Source: CAXYVC01 sp964292295 (lineage in GTDB: Bacteria > Acidobacteriota > Holophagae > Holophagales > Holophagaceae). Taken from it: 25,013 bases of DNA. Positions 15,014-23,286 of the stretch are shown piece by piece (position 1 is the stretch's first letter; every line of letters begins with the position of its first letter). Position numbers and translations under genes: made by a program. The stretch is from assembly GCA_964292295.1 (NCBI GenBank), contig CAXYVC010000026.1:1-25013 (forward strand), given 5' to 3'. The notes beneath the pieces were generated by a model. That model saw nothing but the letters and a program-made list of their open reading frames with translations. It had not been told where the DNA came from and ran no database searches.

Positions 15014-16714
15014 ATGACCCAGACCGTCCAGGATCCCCGCCGCGATGAGAGCCGCGTGATCCGCGCCCCGAGGGGCACGGAGCTCCACTGCAAGAACTGG
15101 CTGATCGAGGCCGCCTACCGCATGATCCAGAACAACCTGGACCCGGAGGTCGCCGAGAACCCCAAGAGCCTCGTGGTCTACGGCGGCATCGGACGCGCCG
15201 CCCGCAACTGGGCGTGCTACGACGCGATCCTGGAGAGCCTGCGAAGACTGGAGGAGGACGAGACCCTGCTCGTGCAGTCCGGCAAGCCCGTGGGCGTGTG
15301 GAAGAGCACCCCCGACAGCCCGCGCGTGCTGATCGCGAACTCCAACCTGGTGCCGAAGTGGGCCACCTGGGAGCACTTCCACGAGCTCGACAAGAAGGGC
15401 CTGTTCATGTACGGCCAGATGACCGCCGGCAGCTGGATCTACATCGGCGCCCAGGGCATCGTGCAGGGCACGTACGAGACCTTCGCCGAGGCCGGCCGCC
15501 AGCATTGCGGCGGCGACCTGGGCGGCAAGTGGATCCTCACCGCCGGACTCGGCGGCATGGGCGGCGCCCAGCCGCTCGCGGCCACCTTCGCCGGCGCCGT
15601 CTCCCTCAACATCGAGTGCCAGCAGAGCTCCATCGACTTCCGCCTGCGCACGCGCTACGTGGACGTGCAGGCCCGGAACCTGGACCACGCTTTGGAACTG
15701 GTGAAGGAATACACCTCCCAGAAGAAGGCCGTGTCCATCGCGCTGCTCGGCAACGCGGCGGAGATCCTGCCCGAGCTGGTGAAGCGTGCCCAGGCGGGCG
15801 GCATCAAGCCCGACATCGTGACCGACCAGACCAGCGCCCACGATCTCGTGAACGGCTACCTGCCCATGGGCTGGACCGTCGCCCAGTGGAAGGCCGCCCA
15901 GCTGGATGACGCGAAGCACGCCGAGCTGAAGGCCGCCGCCGGGAAGAGCTGCGCCGTGCACGTCCAGGCCATGCTGGACTTCCAGAAGATGGGCTGCGCG
16001 GTGGTGGATTACGGCAACAACATCCGCCAGGTGGCCAAGGACAACGGCGTGGCCAACGCCTTCGACTTCCCCGGCTTCGTGCCCGCCTACATCCGTCCCC
16101 TCTTCTGCGAAGGCAAGGGCCCCTTCCGCTGGGTGGCCCTCAGCGGAGATCCCGAGGACATCTTCAAGACCGACGCCAAGATCAAGGAGCTCTTCCCCGA
16201 GAACCGCCACGTGCACCGCTGGCTCGACATGGCCCGGGAGCGCATCGCCTTCCAGGGCCTGCCCTCCCGCATCTGCTGGCTGGGCCTCGGCGAGCGCCAC
16301 CTGGCGGGCCTCGCCTTCAACGAGATGGTGAAGAAGGGCGAGCTGAAGGCCCCCATCGTCATCGGTCGCGACCACCTGGACTGTGGCAGCGTGGCGAGCC
16401 CCAACCGCGAGACGGAAAGCATGATGGACGGGACCGACGCCGTCTCCGACTGGCCGATGCTGAACGCCATGCTGAACACGGCGGGCGGCGCCACCTGGGT
16501 GAGCCTGCACCACGGCGGCGGCGTGGGCATGGGCTACAGCCAGCACGCGGGCATGGTGATCGTGGCCGACGGCACCGACGCGGCCGAGAAGCGCCTGGCG
16601 CGCGTGCTGTGGAACGACTGCGGCACGGGCGTGATGCGCCACGCGGATGCGGGCTACGAGATCGCCAAGGCCACCGCCAAGGCCAAGGGGCTCAAGCTGC
16701 CCATGCTCGGCTAG
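15014..16714 (+). CDS. hutU: Urocanate hydratase (urocanase)
   Basis: HutU converts urocanate to imidazolone propionate with tightly bound NAD+, the second step of histidine degradation in the cytoplasm. The 566-residue length fits. Signatures seen are LVVYGGIGRAARNW near the N-terminus, MTAGSWIYIGAQGIVQGTYE, and the NAD-site stretch WILTAGLGGMGGAQPLA. SRICWLGLGERHLAGLAFNE contains C421, which appears to be the conserved active-site Cys. VIGRDHLDCGSVASPNRETE and WVSLHHGGGVGMGYSQHAG complete the family pattern. The ATG is chosen over upstream codons because AGGAGG at 15001-15006 precedes it by seven bases and LHCKNWLIEAAYRM follows at the usual distance. A strong terminator follows the stop. 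Confidence 0.98.
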   Translation: MTQTVQDPRRDESRVIRAPRGTELHCKNWLIEAAYRMIQNNLDPEVAENPKSLVVYGGIGRAARNWACYDAILESLRRLEEDETLLVQSGKPVGVWKSTPDSPRVLIANSNLVPKWATWEHFHELDKKGLFMYGQMTAGSWIYIGAQGIVQGTYETFAEAGRQHCGGDLGGKWILTAGLGGMGGAQPLAATFAGAVSLNIECQQSSIDFRLRTRYVDVQARNLDHALELVKEYTSQKKAVSIALLGNAAEILPELVKRAQAGGIKPDIVTDQTSAHDLVNGYLPMGWTVAQWKAAQLDDAKHAELKAAAGKSCAVHVQAMLDFQKMGCAVVDYGNNIRQVAKDNGVANAFDFPGFVPAYIRPLFCEGKGPFRWVALSGDPEDIFKTDAKIKELFPENRHVHRWLDMARERIAFQGLPSRICWLGLGERHLAGLAFNEMVKKGELKAPIVIGRDHLDCGSVASPNRETESMMDGTDAVSDWPMLNAMLNTAGGATWVSLHHGGGVGMGYSQHAGMVIVADGTDAAEKRLARVLWNDCGTGVMRHADAGYEIAKATAKAKGLKLPMLG

Positions 16715-16729
16715 CCTCCTTCGGCTCTT

Positions 16730-16767
16730 CCCGCCGGCCGGCTTTAGGGCCGGTCGGCGGGTTTCTT
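16730..16767 (+). terminator. Rho-independent terminator after hutU
   Basis: A 12-bp stem, CCCGCCGGCCGG (16730-16741) pairing with CCGGTCGGCGGG (16750-16761) with a single G-U pair, closes an 8-base loop (CTTTAGGG). It is followed by TTTCTT at 16762-16767. It lies 16 bases after the hutU stop and ends 17 bases before the hutG start. Confidence 0.85.
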
Positions 16768-16784
16768 CGGGATGCATGAGGCCC

Positions 16785-17759
16785 ATGGCGCACGAGGTGG
16801 ACTGGAGCCCCTGGCAGGGGCGCGTGGATGCCGCGGAGGGCCGCCTGGCCCGTCGCTGGCACGAGGTGGTGCGTCCCCTCGAGGCGGGCTGCGCTCCCGG
16901 GGCCGCCTTCCTGGGGCTGGCCAGTGATATTGGCGTCCGGCGCAACCAGGGCCGCCCTGGTGCTGCCGAAGGCCCCGCCGCCCTGCGCCGCGCGCTGGCG
17001 AACCTCCCGGCCCGTGCCGACCTGCGCCTCTACGATGCGGGCACGGTGACGCCTGACGGCGAGGACCTGGAAGGCGCCCAGGCGGAATACGGCCGGCGCG
17101 TGGCGGGCCTGCTGGAGGCGGGCCACCTGCCCGTGGGCCTCGGGGGCGGCCACGAGATCGCCTGGGGCAGCTGGCAGGGGCTCGCCGCCAGCCTGGAGGG
17201 CCCATCGGAAGGCGTGGCGCGCCCGCGCATCGGCATCCTGAACCTGGACGCCCACTTCGACCTGCGGCGCGCAGAGCGCGCCACCAGCGGAACCCCCTTC
17301 CGCCAGATGGCGGAGGACTGCGCCCGGCGCGGCTGGGACTTCCGCTACGCGGCCTTCGGCATCAGCGCCTTCTCCAACACCGAGGCCCTCTTCCAGGCGG
17401 CGCGCGACCTGAAGGTCCTGGTGAAGCTGGACGAGGACTTGGGCTACGCGGGCCTCTCCCGGGCCCTGGCGGAGCTGGCGGGCTTCGTGGGCGGCGTGGA
17501 CCACCTGTACCTGACCCTCTGCCTCGACGTGCTGCCGGCCTCCGCGGTGCCCGGCGTGAGCGCCCCGGCGGCCCGGGGCGTGCCCCTGGAGGCGGTGGAG
17601 ACCCTGCTGGACGCCGCCTGCGCCACGGGTCGGGTGCGCCTGGTGGACCTGGCCGAACTGAACCCCGGCCTGGACGAGGATGGACGCAGCGCCAAGGTGG
17701 CCGCCCGCCTGATCGGCCGGATGATCGCGGGCATCCAAGGGGCATCCCCGGCGCCCTGA
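16785..17759 (+). CDS. hutG: Formimidoylglutamase (arginase/agmatinase family)
   Basis: HutG hydrolyses N-formimidoyl-L-glutamate to glutamate and formamide with a binuclear Mn centre, the last step of the four-enzyme histidine pathway. The 324-residue product has the family metal motifs: GLGGGHEIAWGSW (His ligand), LNLDAHFDLR (Asp-x-His-x-Asp) and LCLDVLPASAVPGVSAPAA. The last is the LCLDVLP form typical of formimidoylglutamases rather than the SxDxDxxDP form of arginases and agmatinases. The start is uncertain: ATG codons at 16776 and 16785 both follow the terminator closely, and neither has a good ribosome binding site. I prefer 16785 (MAHEVDWSPW). fhs follows after 24 bases. Confidence 0.92.
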   Translation: MAHEVDWSPWQGRVDAAEGRLARRWHEVVRPLEAGCAPGAAFLGLASDIGVRRNQGRPGAAEGPAALRRALANLPARADLRLYDAGTVTPDGEDLEGAQAEYGRRVAGLLEAGHLPVGLGGGHEIAWGSWQGLAASLEGPSEGVARPRIGILNLDAHFDLRRAERATSGTPFRQMAEDCARRGWDFRYAAFGISAFSNTEALFQAARDLKVLVKLDEDLGYAGLSRALAELAGFVGGVDHLYLTLCLDVLPASAVPGVSAPAARGVPLEAVETLLDAACATGRVRLVDLAELNPGLDEDGRSAKVAARLIGRMIAGIQGASPAP

Positions 17760-17783
17760 AGGCCCCCGAGAAAGGAAGAACCC

Positions 17784-19466
17784 ATGTCCCAGCCCGTTCC
17801 CGCCGACATCGACATCGCCCGCGCGGCAGAGATGCTGCCCATCGCCCAGATCGGCGCGCGCCTCGGCATTCCCGAGGAGGCCCTGGAACCCTACGGAAAG
17901 ACCAAGGCCAAGGTGTCGCTGGACTTCTACCGCCAGGCCACCGCCCGCACCCCCGGGCGCCTGGTGCTGGTCACGGCGGTCACGCCCACGCCCGCGGGCG
18001 AGGGCAAGACCACCACGACCATCGGCCTGGCGGATGCCCTGGGGCGCCTGGGCAAGCGGGCCGCGGTGTGCATCCGGGAACCCTCCCTGGGCCCCTGCTT
18101 CGGCATCAAGGGCGGCGCCGCCGGGGGCGGCTACAGCCAGGTGGTGCCCATGGAGGACATCAACCTCCACTTCACGGGCGACTTCCACGCCATCGGCGTG
18201 GCCCACAACCTCCTCTCGGCGGCCCTGGACAACCATCTGGCCCAAGGGAACGCGCTCCAGATCGATCCCACGCGCATCCTGTGGAAGCGCGTGGTGGACA
18301 TGAACGACCGCGCCCTGCGCCACATCGTGGTGGGCCTCGGGGGCAGCGCCAACGGCGTGCCCCGGGAGAGCGGCTTCGACATCACCGTGGCCTCCGAGGT
18401 GATGGCGGCCTTCTGCCTCTCCGAGTCCCTGCCCGAGCTGAAGGAGCGCCTGGGGCGCATGGTGGTGGCCCACACCTACGGCAAGGAACCGGTCACCGCG
18501 GCCCAGCTGAAGGTGCACGGCGCCATGGCCGCGCTGCTGAAGGACGCTCTGAAGCCGAACCTGGTGCAGACCCTGGAGCACACGCCCGCCTTCGTGCACG
18601 GCGGGCCTTTCGCCAACATCGCCCACGGCTGCAACAGCCTGATGGCCACCCGGCTCGCCCTCGCCCTGGCCGACTACACGGTGACCGAGGCGGGCTTCGG
18701 GGCCGACCTGGGCGCGGAGAAGTTCATCGACATCAAGTGCCGCCAGGCGGGCCTCGCGCCGGACGCCGTGGTGCTCGTGGCCACGGTGCGCGCCCTGAAG
18801 ATGCACGGCGGCGTGGCGAAGGAGGCCCTGGCCGCGCCCGACCCTCTCGCCGTGGAGAAGGGCATGCCCAACCTCCTGAAGCACATCGAGAACATCAAGG
18901 GGTGGGGGCTGCCCGTGGTGGTGGCCATCAACGCCTTCCAGAGCGACACGGAGGAGGAGCTGGAGGTGCTCCGGAAGGCCTGCTGCGCCGTCCACGTGAA
19001 GGCCATCCGGGCCACCCACTGGGCCGAGGGCGGCGCCGGGGCCCTGGAGCTGGCCCGGGAGGTGCTGCACCTCGCCGAGGGGGGCGGCGCCCAGATGCAG
19101 TTCACCTACGAGGACGACCTGAGCCTCTGGGAGAAGGCCCGCACCGTGGCCCAGCGCGTCTACGGCGCCCAGGACATCATGGCGGACGTGAAGGTGCGCC
19201 AGAAGTTCCGGAAGCTGGAGGAGCAGGGCTACGGCCGCCTGCCCGTGTGCATGGCCAAGACCCAGTATTCCTTCTCCACGGACCCGGGCCTGCGGGGCCG
19301 CCCCAAGCACTTCGACGTGCCCATCCGCGACGTGCAGGTGGCCGCGGGCGCGGGCTTCGTGGTGGTGCTCACGGGTGACATCATGACCATGCCGGGTCTG
19401 CCCAAGGTGCCCTCCGCCGAGCACGTGGACATCGACGCCGACGGCAACATCACCGGCCTGTCCTGA
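17784..19466 (+). CDS. fhs: Formate--tetrahydrofolate ligase (10-formyl-THF synthetase)
   Basis: Fhs joins formate to tetrahydrofolate with ATP, giving 10-formyl-THF for purine synthesis and other one-carbon uses. The 560-residue length and motifs match the family: the ATP loop TPTPAGEGKTTTTIGLADAL (P70-T76 core), REPSLGPCFGIKGGAAGGGY, EDINLHFTGDFHAIGVAHNL, and AFVHGGPFANIAHGCNS. The C-terminus has LPVCMAKTQYSFS and DIMTMPGLPKVPSAE. AGAAAGGAAG before the ATG is a strong ribosome site. The gene sits between hutG and hutC. Histidine degradation releases formamide or formate, so a salvage role is plausible, though Fhs may also serve general metabolism. Confidence 0.98.
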   Translation: MSQPVPADIDIARAAEMLPIAQIGARLGIPEEALEPYGKTKAKVSLDFYRQATARTPGRLVLVTAVTPTPAGEGKTTTTIGLADALGRLGKRAAVCIREPSLGPCFGIKGGAAGGGYSQVVPMEDINLHFTGDFHAIGVAHNLLSAALDNHLAQGNALQIDPTRILWKRVVDMNDRALRHIVVGLGGSANGVPRESGFDITVASEVMAAFCLSESLPELKERLGRMVVAHTYGKEPVTAAQLKVHGAMAALLKDALKPNLVQTLEHTPAFVHGGPFANIAHGCNSLMATRLALALADYTVTEAGFGADLGAEKFIDIKCRQAGLAPDAVVLVATVRALKMHGGVAKEALAAPDPLAVEKGMPNLLKHIENIKGWGLPVVVAINAFQSDTEEELEVLRKACCAVHVKAIRATHWAEGGAGALELAREVLHLAEGGGAQMQFTYEDDLSLWEKARTVAQRVYGAQDIMADVKVRQKFRKLEEQGYGRLPVCMAKTQYSFSTDPGLRGRPKHFDVPIRDVQVAAGAGFVVVLTGDIMTMPGLPKVPSAEHVDIDADGNITGLS

Positions 19467-19472
19467 CCCCTC

Positions 19473-20225
19473 GTGCCCAGCGCCCCCCCGTCCCCGCACC
19501 CCGCCCCCGCGGCCCTCTACGAGGCCGTGAAGGAGCACATCCGCCGCCGCATCCGGGAGGGGCACTGGCGCTCCGGGGACCGCGTGGCCTCGGAGCACGA
19601 GCTGGTGGCAGAGCTGGGCGTGTCCCGCATGACCGCCAACCGGGCGCTCCGGGAACTGGCCCAGCAGGGCGTGCTGGTGCGCGTGGCGGGGGTGGGCACC
19701 TTCGTGGCGGAGGAGAAGCCCAAGTCGCCCCTCCTGCGGGTGGCGAACTTAGGGGACGAGATCCGCGCCCGGGGCCATGCCTACGCCTGCGACCTGATCC
19801 GCGCCGAATGCCTGCCCGCGTCCCCGGAGGTGGCCGAGGCCCTGGAGCTGGATCCCGGGAGCCCCGTCTTCCACGCCCTCTGCGTCCACCGGGAGGAGGG
19901 GCTGCCCATCCAGCTGGAGGACCGCTACGTGAACCCGGCGGCGGCGCCCGCCTTCCTCGAGCAGGACTACCGCGTCCTCCAGCCCGGCGAATACCTGCTG
20001 CGCACCGTGCCGCTGGACGAGGTGGAGCACGTGGTGGACGCGGTGGCCGCCTCCTCCGAGGAGGCCGCCCTCCTGGGCCTGAAGTCCGGGACGCCCTGCC
20101 TGGTGCTGAACCGCCGCACCTGGTCCGGCGGCCTGGCCGTGACCTGCGTGCGCTGCACGCACCCCGGCAGCCGCTACCGCCTGGGCTCCCGCTTCCGCGT
20201 GAGTGGCCCCCAGGTGCACGGATAG
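19473..20225 (+). CDS. hutC: GntR-family (HutC subfamily) regulator with UTRA domain
   Basis: HutC represses hut genes and is released by urocanate in characterised bacteria. The 250-residue product has an N-terminal winged helix-turn-helix (about 13-75) with RSGDRVASEHELVAELGVSR and MTANRALRELAQQGVLVRV, then a UTRA effector domain (about 90-240) with RGHAYACDLIRAE, GLPIQLEDRYVNP and the C-terminal RYRLGSRF. The GTG at 19473 is the only usable start, because the domain begins about 14 residues later. It lies six bases after the fhs stop and has no good ribosome site, so translation is probably coupled to fhs. Its likely operator is at 14952-14961. hutC is inferred from family plus context. 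Confidence 0.88.
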   Translation: MPSAPPSPHPAPAALYEAVKEHIRRRIREGHWRSGDRVASEHELVAELGVSRMTANRALRELAQQGVLVRVAGVGTFVAEEKPKSPLLRVANLGDEIRARGHAYACDLIRAECLPASPEVAEALELDPGSPVFHALCVHREEGLPIQLEDRYVNPAAAPAFLEQDYRVLQPGEYLLRTVPLDEVEHVVDAVAASSEEAALLGLKSGTPCLVLNRRTWSGGLAVTCVRCTHPGSRYRLGSRFRVSGPQVHG

Positions 20226-20400
20226 GGAAGGGCGCTCCTGGCGGTTCGCGATCACCGTCCCGGATTTGGCGCATGTTTCAAGCGTGTGCCCTTGCCCGTC
20301 ACGCCTGATACCAGGGGATCTGCGCCCCTTGTGTGCGCGGCATGCGCCCCGACGGCGACTCGGGCGAGGGCTCGCCCCTGCCTGCGGAGTTGCCAGGGGT
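20226..20400. other. Convergent intergenic region with hairpins
   Basis: No gene is evident between the stop of hutC and the stop of the minus-strand gene. Two inverted repeats are seen: AGGGG/CCCCT (20313-20317 with 20325-20329), and GGGCGA-GGGC-TCGCCC (20362-20377). Neither is followed by a T run on either strand, so they are at best weak or Rho-assisted terminators. Confidence 0.5.
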
Positions 20401-21135
20401 TCAGTGGGTCGTGAAGGTGGAAAGGGTGCGCTGCTGGAGTTCGACGCCGAGACTCTTGGTGTGTATGCGTTCTTCCTGTCTCACCAGCAGAAGGCGGCCC
20501 GAGGCCACGGTGAAGCAGAGCTCCTCCTGCTGCTCCATCTCCATCGAAACCATGAGCATCTTGGCCTTGGTGGTGAGGGAGAGGGAGGCCCCCAGGGGCG
20601 TGCCGTCGGGCCCGATCCAGACCCGGGCCACGCTCGAATGGCTCTTGAGGTTCTTGCGTTCATCCTCGGAGGTCCGCGGTGCCACTTGGAACTCCAGCAG
20701 TCTCGCCGTCCTTCCCTGGTAGATGTCGGGACGTTCCTGCTTCCATTGGCTTGCCTCAAGCAGATGGAGCAGTCTCGGCGCGTAGTCCACGGCCGCGGCC
20801 ATCTTCTGCGGGTTGGCCGCGGCCATCGCTGCAGAAGGGGAATCCCTGGTCTTGCCTTCCTCTGTCCTGGCCCTGGATTCCTCTCTCACGCGCGCAAGGG
20901 TGGCCCGATCCCAGCGCACAAGCAGTCCCCCAGGGTTGTCCTCGATCCCTGCGGAAACGCTGCCGACGGTTTCGGAGCTCTCCTTTCCCATGCCCGAGCG
21001 GCTCCAGCTCTGCACGGTGTACCTGCCTCGAATGGGCGTCTTGCCCTGCAGGCGTCCCAGGGCGGCCTTGAGGTCATCGAGGCCTCCGGCACAGAGGGGA
21101 AGGGAGAGGCAGAGAAAAAGGGCAGGGAACTTCAT
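20401..21135 (-). CDS. Exported protein of unknown function
   Basis: The 244-residue product starts with a signal peptide (MKFPALFLCLSLPLCAGG). The mature protein is soluble, with a middle region rich in Arg, Glu and Ser (RVREESRARTEEGKTRD) and a C-terminal beta-rich region (RVWIGPDGTPLGASLSL, then LLLVRQEERIHTKSLGVEL). I recognise no family. The arrangement, exported and beside two other exported proteins on the same strand, suggests an envelope role. AGGG eight bases before the ATG supports the start; an in-frame upstream extension to 21186 lacks a signal sequence at its end. Codon use looks slightly less G+C-biased than its neighbours by eye. Confidence 0.75.
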   Translation of the reverse strand: MKFPALFLCLSLPLCAGGLDDLKAALGRLQGKTPIRGRYTVQSWSRSGMGKESSETVGSVSAGIEDNPGGLLVRWDRATLARVREESRARTEEGKTRDSPSAAMAAANPQKMAAAVDYAPRLLHLLEASQWKQERPDIYQGRTARLLEFQVAPRTSEDERKNLKSHSSVARVWIGPDGTPLGASLSLTTKAKMLMVSMEMEQQEELCFTVASGRLLLVRQEERIHTKSLGVELQQRTLSTFTTH

Positions 21136-21194
21136 GGGATTACCCTGTTTTTCAGGTGAGTCTTTGGGCGGCGCGCGGAGTCCCATCGTCTTCT

Positions 21195-21224
21195 GGCCGG
21201 GCCTTCCTGGTGGAAAGCCCGGCC
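21195..21224. terminator. Strong hairpin between the two exported-protein genes
   Basis: GGCCGGGC (21195-21202) pairs perfectly with GCCCGGCC (21217-21224). After one mismatch, TTCC pairs with GGAA around a TGGT loop. It lies 19 bases beyond the stop of the LolA-like gene. No T run follows on either strand, so it may slow polymerase or protect a 3' end rather than act as a classical terminator. Confidence 0.5.
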
Positions 21225-21242
21225 GCCGGGGAACAAGAGGCT

Positions 21243-21995
21243 TCAGGGCTTGATCAGGGCCTTGACCTCCGCGGGCGGGTCGAAGTGGGCCTTGGGCAGG
21301 TCCACGTTCCAGGACACCTGCTCGAAGCGCAGGGTGATGGTCTGGCCGGCGAAGGACTGGACCAGGGTGTGGGCCACCAGCACGTCCCCCGCCTTGCGGT
21401 AGTCGCGGGTGAAGCTCTCCACCGCGATCTCGCCCATGGCGGTCTTCACCTTGGCCTGGGCCTTCACCAGCAGGCCGGTCTTCACGCTGAAGAACTGGAG
21501 GCCGGGGTCCCCCTGGTGGGGCGTGGTCTGGACCTTGTAGCAGGGCTCGCCCTCCACGGGCTCCAGGGCGAGGGTCTTCACCTCCTTGAACTCCTGCTTC
21601 CAGTCCTCGGTGTGGAAGCGGGCGGAACGGGCGGTGAAGGCGCGCTCCTCCCCGGTCTTCACCTGGGGGCCCTGGAGGGCGCTGAAGGCCCAGGCGGTGG
21701 TGCCGTCGAAGCCCTCGAGCATCTTGCCCAGGCCCTGGAATTCGATCTCCGTGCGCTGGAGGTCGGGCTCCGCCTTGGCGAGGGTCATGGTGCCTTTGAG
21801 GCCCATGGCGGCCATTTCCATGGTGCCCTTCACCAGCATGGTGCGCTTGGAGGCGTAGGCCGCCTTGCCGCCGGTGGCCTCCACGAAGCGGTCCATGACC
21901 GAGGCGCCGGAGGGAAGGGCCGGGGCCTGGGCCGCGGCGGGAAGGGCGAGGGCGAGCGCCAGGAGGGCGGCGGGCGTGCAGGTGCGGGTCGTCAT
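21243..21995 (-). CDS. Exported LolA-like (outer-membrane lipoprotein-sorting type) protein
   Basis: The 250-residue product has a signal peptide (AALLALALALPAAAQAPALP, cleavage near residue 23). The start of the mature part, VMDRFVEATGGKAAY, followed by repeated antiparallel-strand pattern (GTMEMAAMGLKGTMTLAKAE, then DLQRTEIEFQGLGKMLEGFD), is what is seen in LolA/LolB-like periplasmic proteins of the 'outer membrane lipoprotein-sorting' type. The later strands FFSVKTGLLVKAQAKV and HTLVQSFAGQTITLRFEQV fit the half-barrel fold. It is not the housekeeping LolA with certainty, and the cargo is unknown. GAAAGGA before the ATG overlaps the end of the S41 gene, only ten bases upstream, so the two form an operon. 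Confidence 0.75.
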   Translation of the reverse strand: MTTRTCTPAALLALALALPAAAQAPALPSGASVMDRFVEATGGKAAYASKRTMLVKGTMEMAAMGLKGTMTLAKAEPDLQRTEIEFQGLGKMLEGFDGTTAWAFSALQGPQVKTGEERAFTARSARFHTEDWKQEFKEVKTLALEPVEGEPCYKVQTTPHQGDPGLQFFSVKTGLLVKAQAKVKTAMGEIAVESFTRDYRKAGDVLVAHTLVQSFAGQTITLRFEQVSWNVDLPKAHFDPPAEVKALIKP

Positions 21996-22005
21996 GGGGT
22001 CCTTT

Positions 22006-23286
22006 CTAGCGGGTGGCGCGCTGGATCCATTCCAGGGCGCGGTCGAGCACGGGGTCTCTCCCGGCCAACAGCTCCGGGCGGGTGGGGCGGACCTCTTCGT
22101 CCGGCGTGACGCCTCGGCCTTCCAGGGGCTGGCCGCCGTCGGAGATGTAGTTGGCGATGGCGTACTGGAAGCCGTCGCCGTTGGGGAGGCGCTCGAACAT
22201 CGAGGGCAGGGCGGCGCCCGCGCTGCGCGTGCCGAAGATGCGGGCGCGCTTCAGATCCTGCATGCCCCCGGCGAAGATCTCGGAGGTGGAGGCGGAGCAG
22301 CCGTCCACGAGGATGGCCACGGGGCCGGTGAAGGGCTTCTGGCGGGGGAAGACCACGAAGTTCAGGGTGGAGCCCCGCAGGATCATGCGGCCCAGCTTCA
22401 GGCCGCTCGAGGCGGTGAACCAGCCCGCGGCGCCCATGGCCATGCCCCCGATGCCGCCGGGGTTGCCCCGCAGGTCCAGGACGAAGCCCTTCGAGGCCTC
22501 GGGCGCGGCCAGGGCCTCGCCGAAGGCCTTGGCCACGGCCTCCGGGTTCATCCAGAGGTTGAAGCGCAGGTAGGGAACGGAACCGGGCAGCCGGCGGTGC
22601 TCCAGCCAGAAGGGCGAGGCGGGCATGTTCCCGAAGCTCAGCAGCTCGCCGCGCGGGGTGGCGCGCCCGACCTTCAGGGTGCGCTCCCCCTGGCCCGTGT
22701 CGAAGGCCAGGTCCACCGTCTCGCCCACGGGGCCCTCCAGCAGGGACAGGGCCCGCCGGCTGGTGATGAGCTCGCACTCGGTGGAGGTGCGGAAGCTGGC
22801 CTCGAGCCTGGCGATGAGCGGCGCCACGGCGCGCCCCTCCACCCGCAGCAGCTCCCAGCCGGGCTTCACGCCCGCGCGCTCCGCGGGGGATCCGGGATCC
22901 ACGGCCGTGACCACGGCCCGCCCGCCCAGGGGGCGCAGATCCAGCCCCGGGGTGCCGCTGCCCTTGGCGCCGGCCTCCAGGTCGGCGTAGACCCCGGCGG
23001 GGACGATGCCGAAGTGGGTCTGGTTCAGGCGTCCGAGCATCTCCGACATGGCGGCGCGCGCCTCGTCGTCCGTGGCGGCCTTCTCGACCCGGGGGCGCAG
23101 CTCCGCACGGACCTTGGCCCAGTCCAGACCGCCCAGGGCGGGATCCCAGTGGCGCGTCTGCACGGTGATCCACACCTGGTCGAAGGAGGCCAGGTGGAGC
23201 TGGCGGCGGGCGGGGCTCATGGCTTCCGGGGGCGCCGCGGCCAGGAGGGCGGGCACGAGCAGGCAGGGCAGGGGGCGCAAGGGCAT
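22006..23286 (-). CDS. Exported S41-family peptidase with PDZ domain
   Basis: The 426-residue product has a signal peptide (LPCLLVPALLAAAPPEA). An N-terminal helical region holds LNQTHFGIVP, the place of the S41 His. A PDZ domain follows (about 105-150; VVTAVDPGSPAERAGVKPGW). The catalytic core (about 195-420) has YLRFNLWMN, GFVLDLRGNPGG, and VDGCSASTSEIFAGGM, in which S333 aligns with the nucleophile. After it comes GTRSAGAALPS. CtpA-type enzymes have a catalytic Lys in a GEKTFGKG-like loop there, and this protein has none. It therefore fits the tricorn/IRBP-like branch with a Ser-His-Glu type site rather than Ser-Lys. GGAG six bases before the ATG supports the start. The LolA-like gene follows. 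Confidence 0.9.
   Translation of the reverse strand: MPLRPLPCLLVPALLAAAPPEAMSPARRQLHLASFDQVWITVQTRHWDPALGGLDWAKVRAELRPRVEKAATDDEARAAMSEMLGRLNQTHFGIVPAGVYADLEAGAKGSGTPGLDLRPLGGRAVVTAVDPGSPAERAGVKPGWELLRVEGRAVAPLIARLEASFRTSTECELITSRRALSLLEGPVGETVDLAFDTGQGERTLKVGRATPRGELLSFGNMPASPFWLEHRRLPGSVPYLRFNLWMNPEAVAKAFGEALAAPEASKGFVLDLRGNPGGIGGMAMGAAGWFTASSGLKLGRMILRGSTLNFVVFPRQKPFTGPVAILVDGCSASTSEIFAGGMQDLKRARIFGTRSAGAALPSMFERLPNGDGFQYAIANYISDGGQPLEGRGVTPDEEVRPTRPELLAGRDPVLDRALEWIQRATR

Noticed and set aside
16785..17759. The hutG product as an arginase or agmatinase
   Set aside because: It has the shared metal motifs, but the LCLDVLP-type segment and position after hutU favour formimidoylglutamase.
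16692..19598. A 968-codon minus-strand open frame opposite hutG and fhs
   Set aside because: His/Gly/Val-rich shadow with no domain; hutG and fhs are certain on the plus strand.
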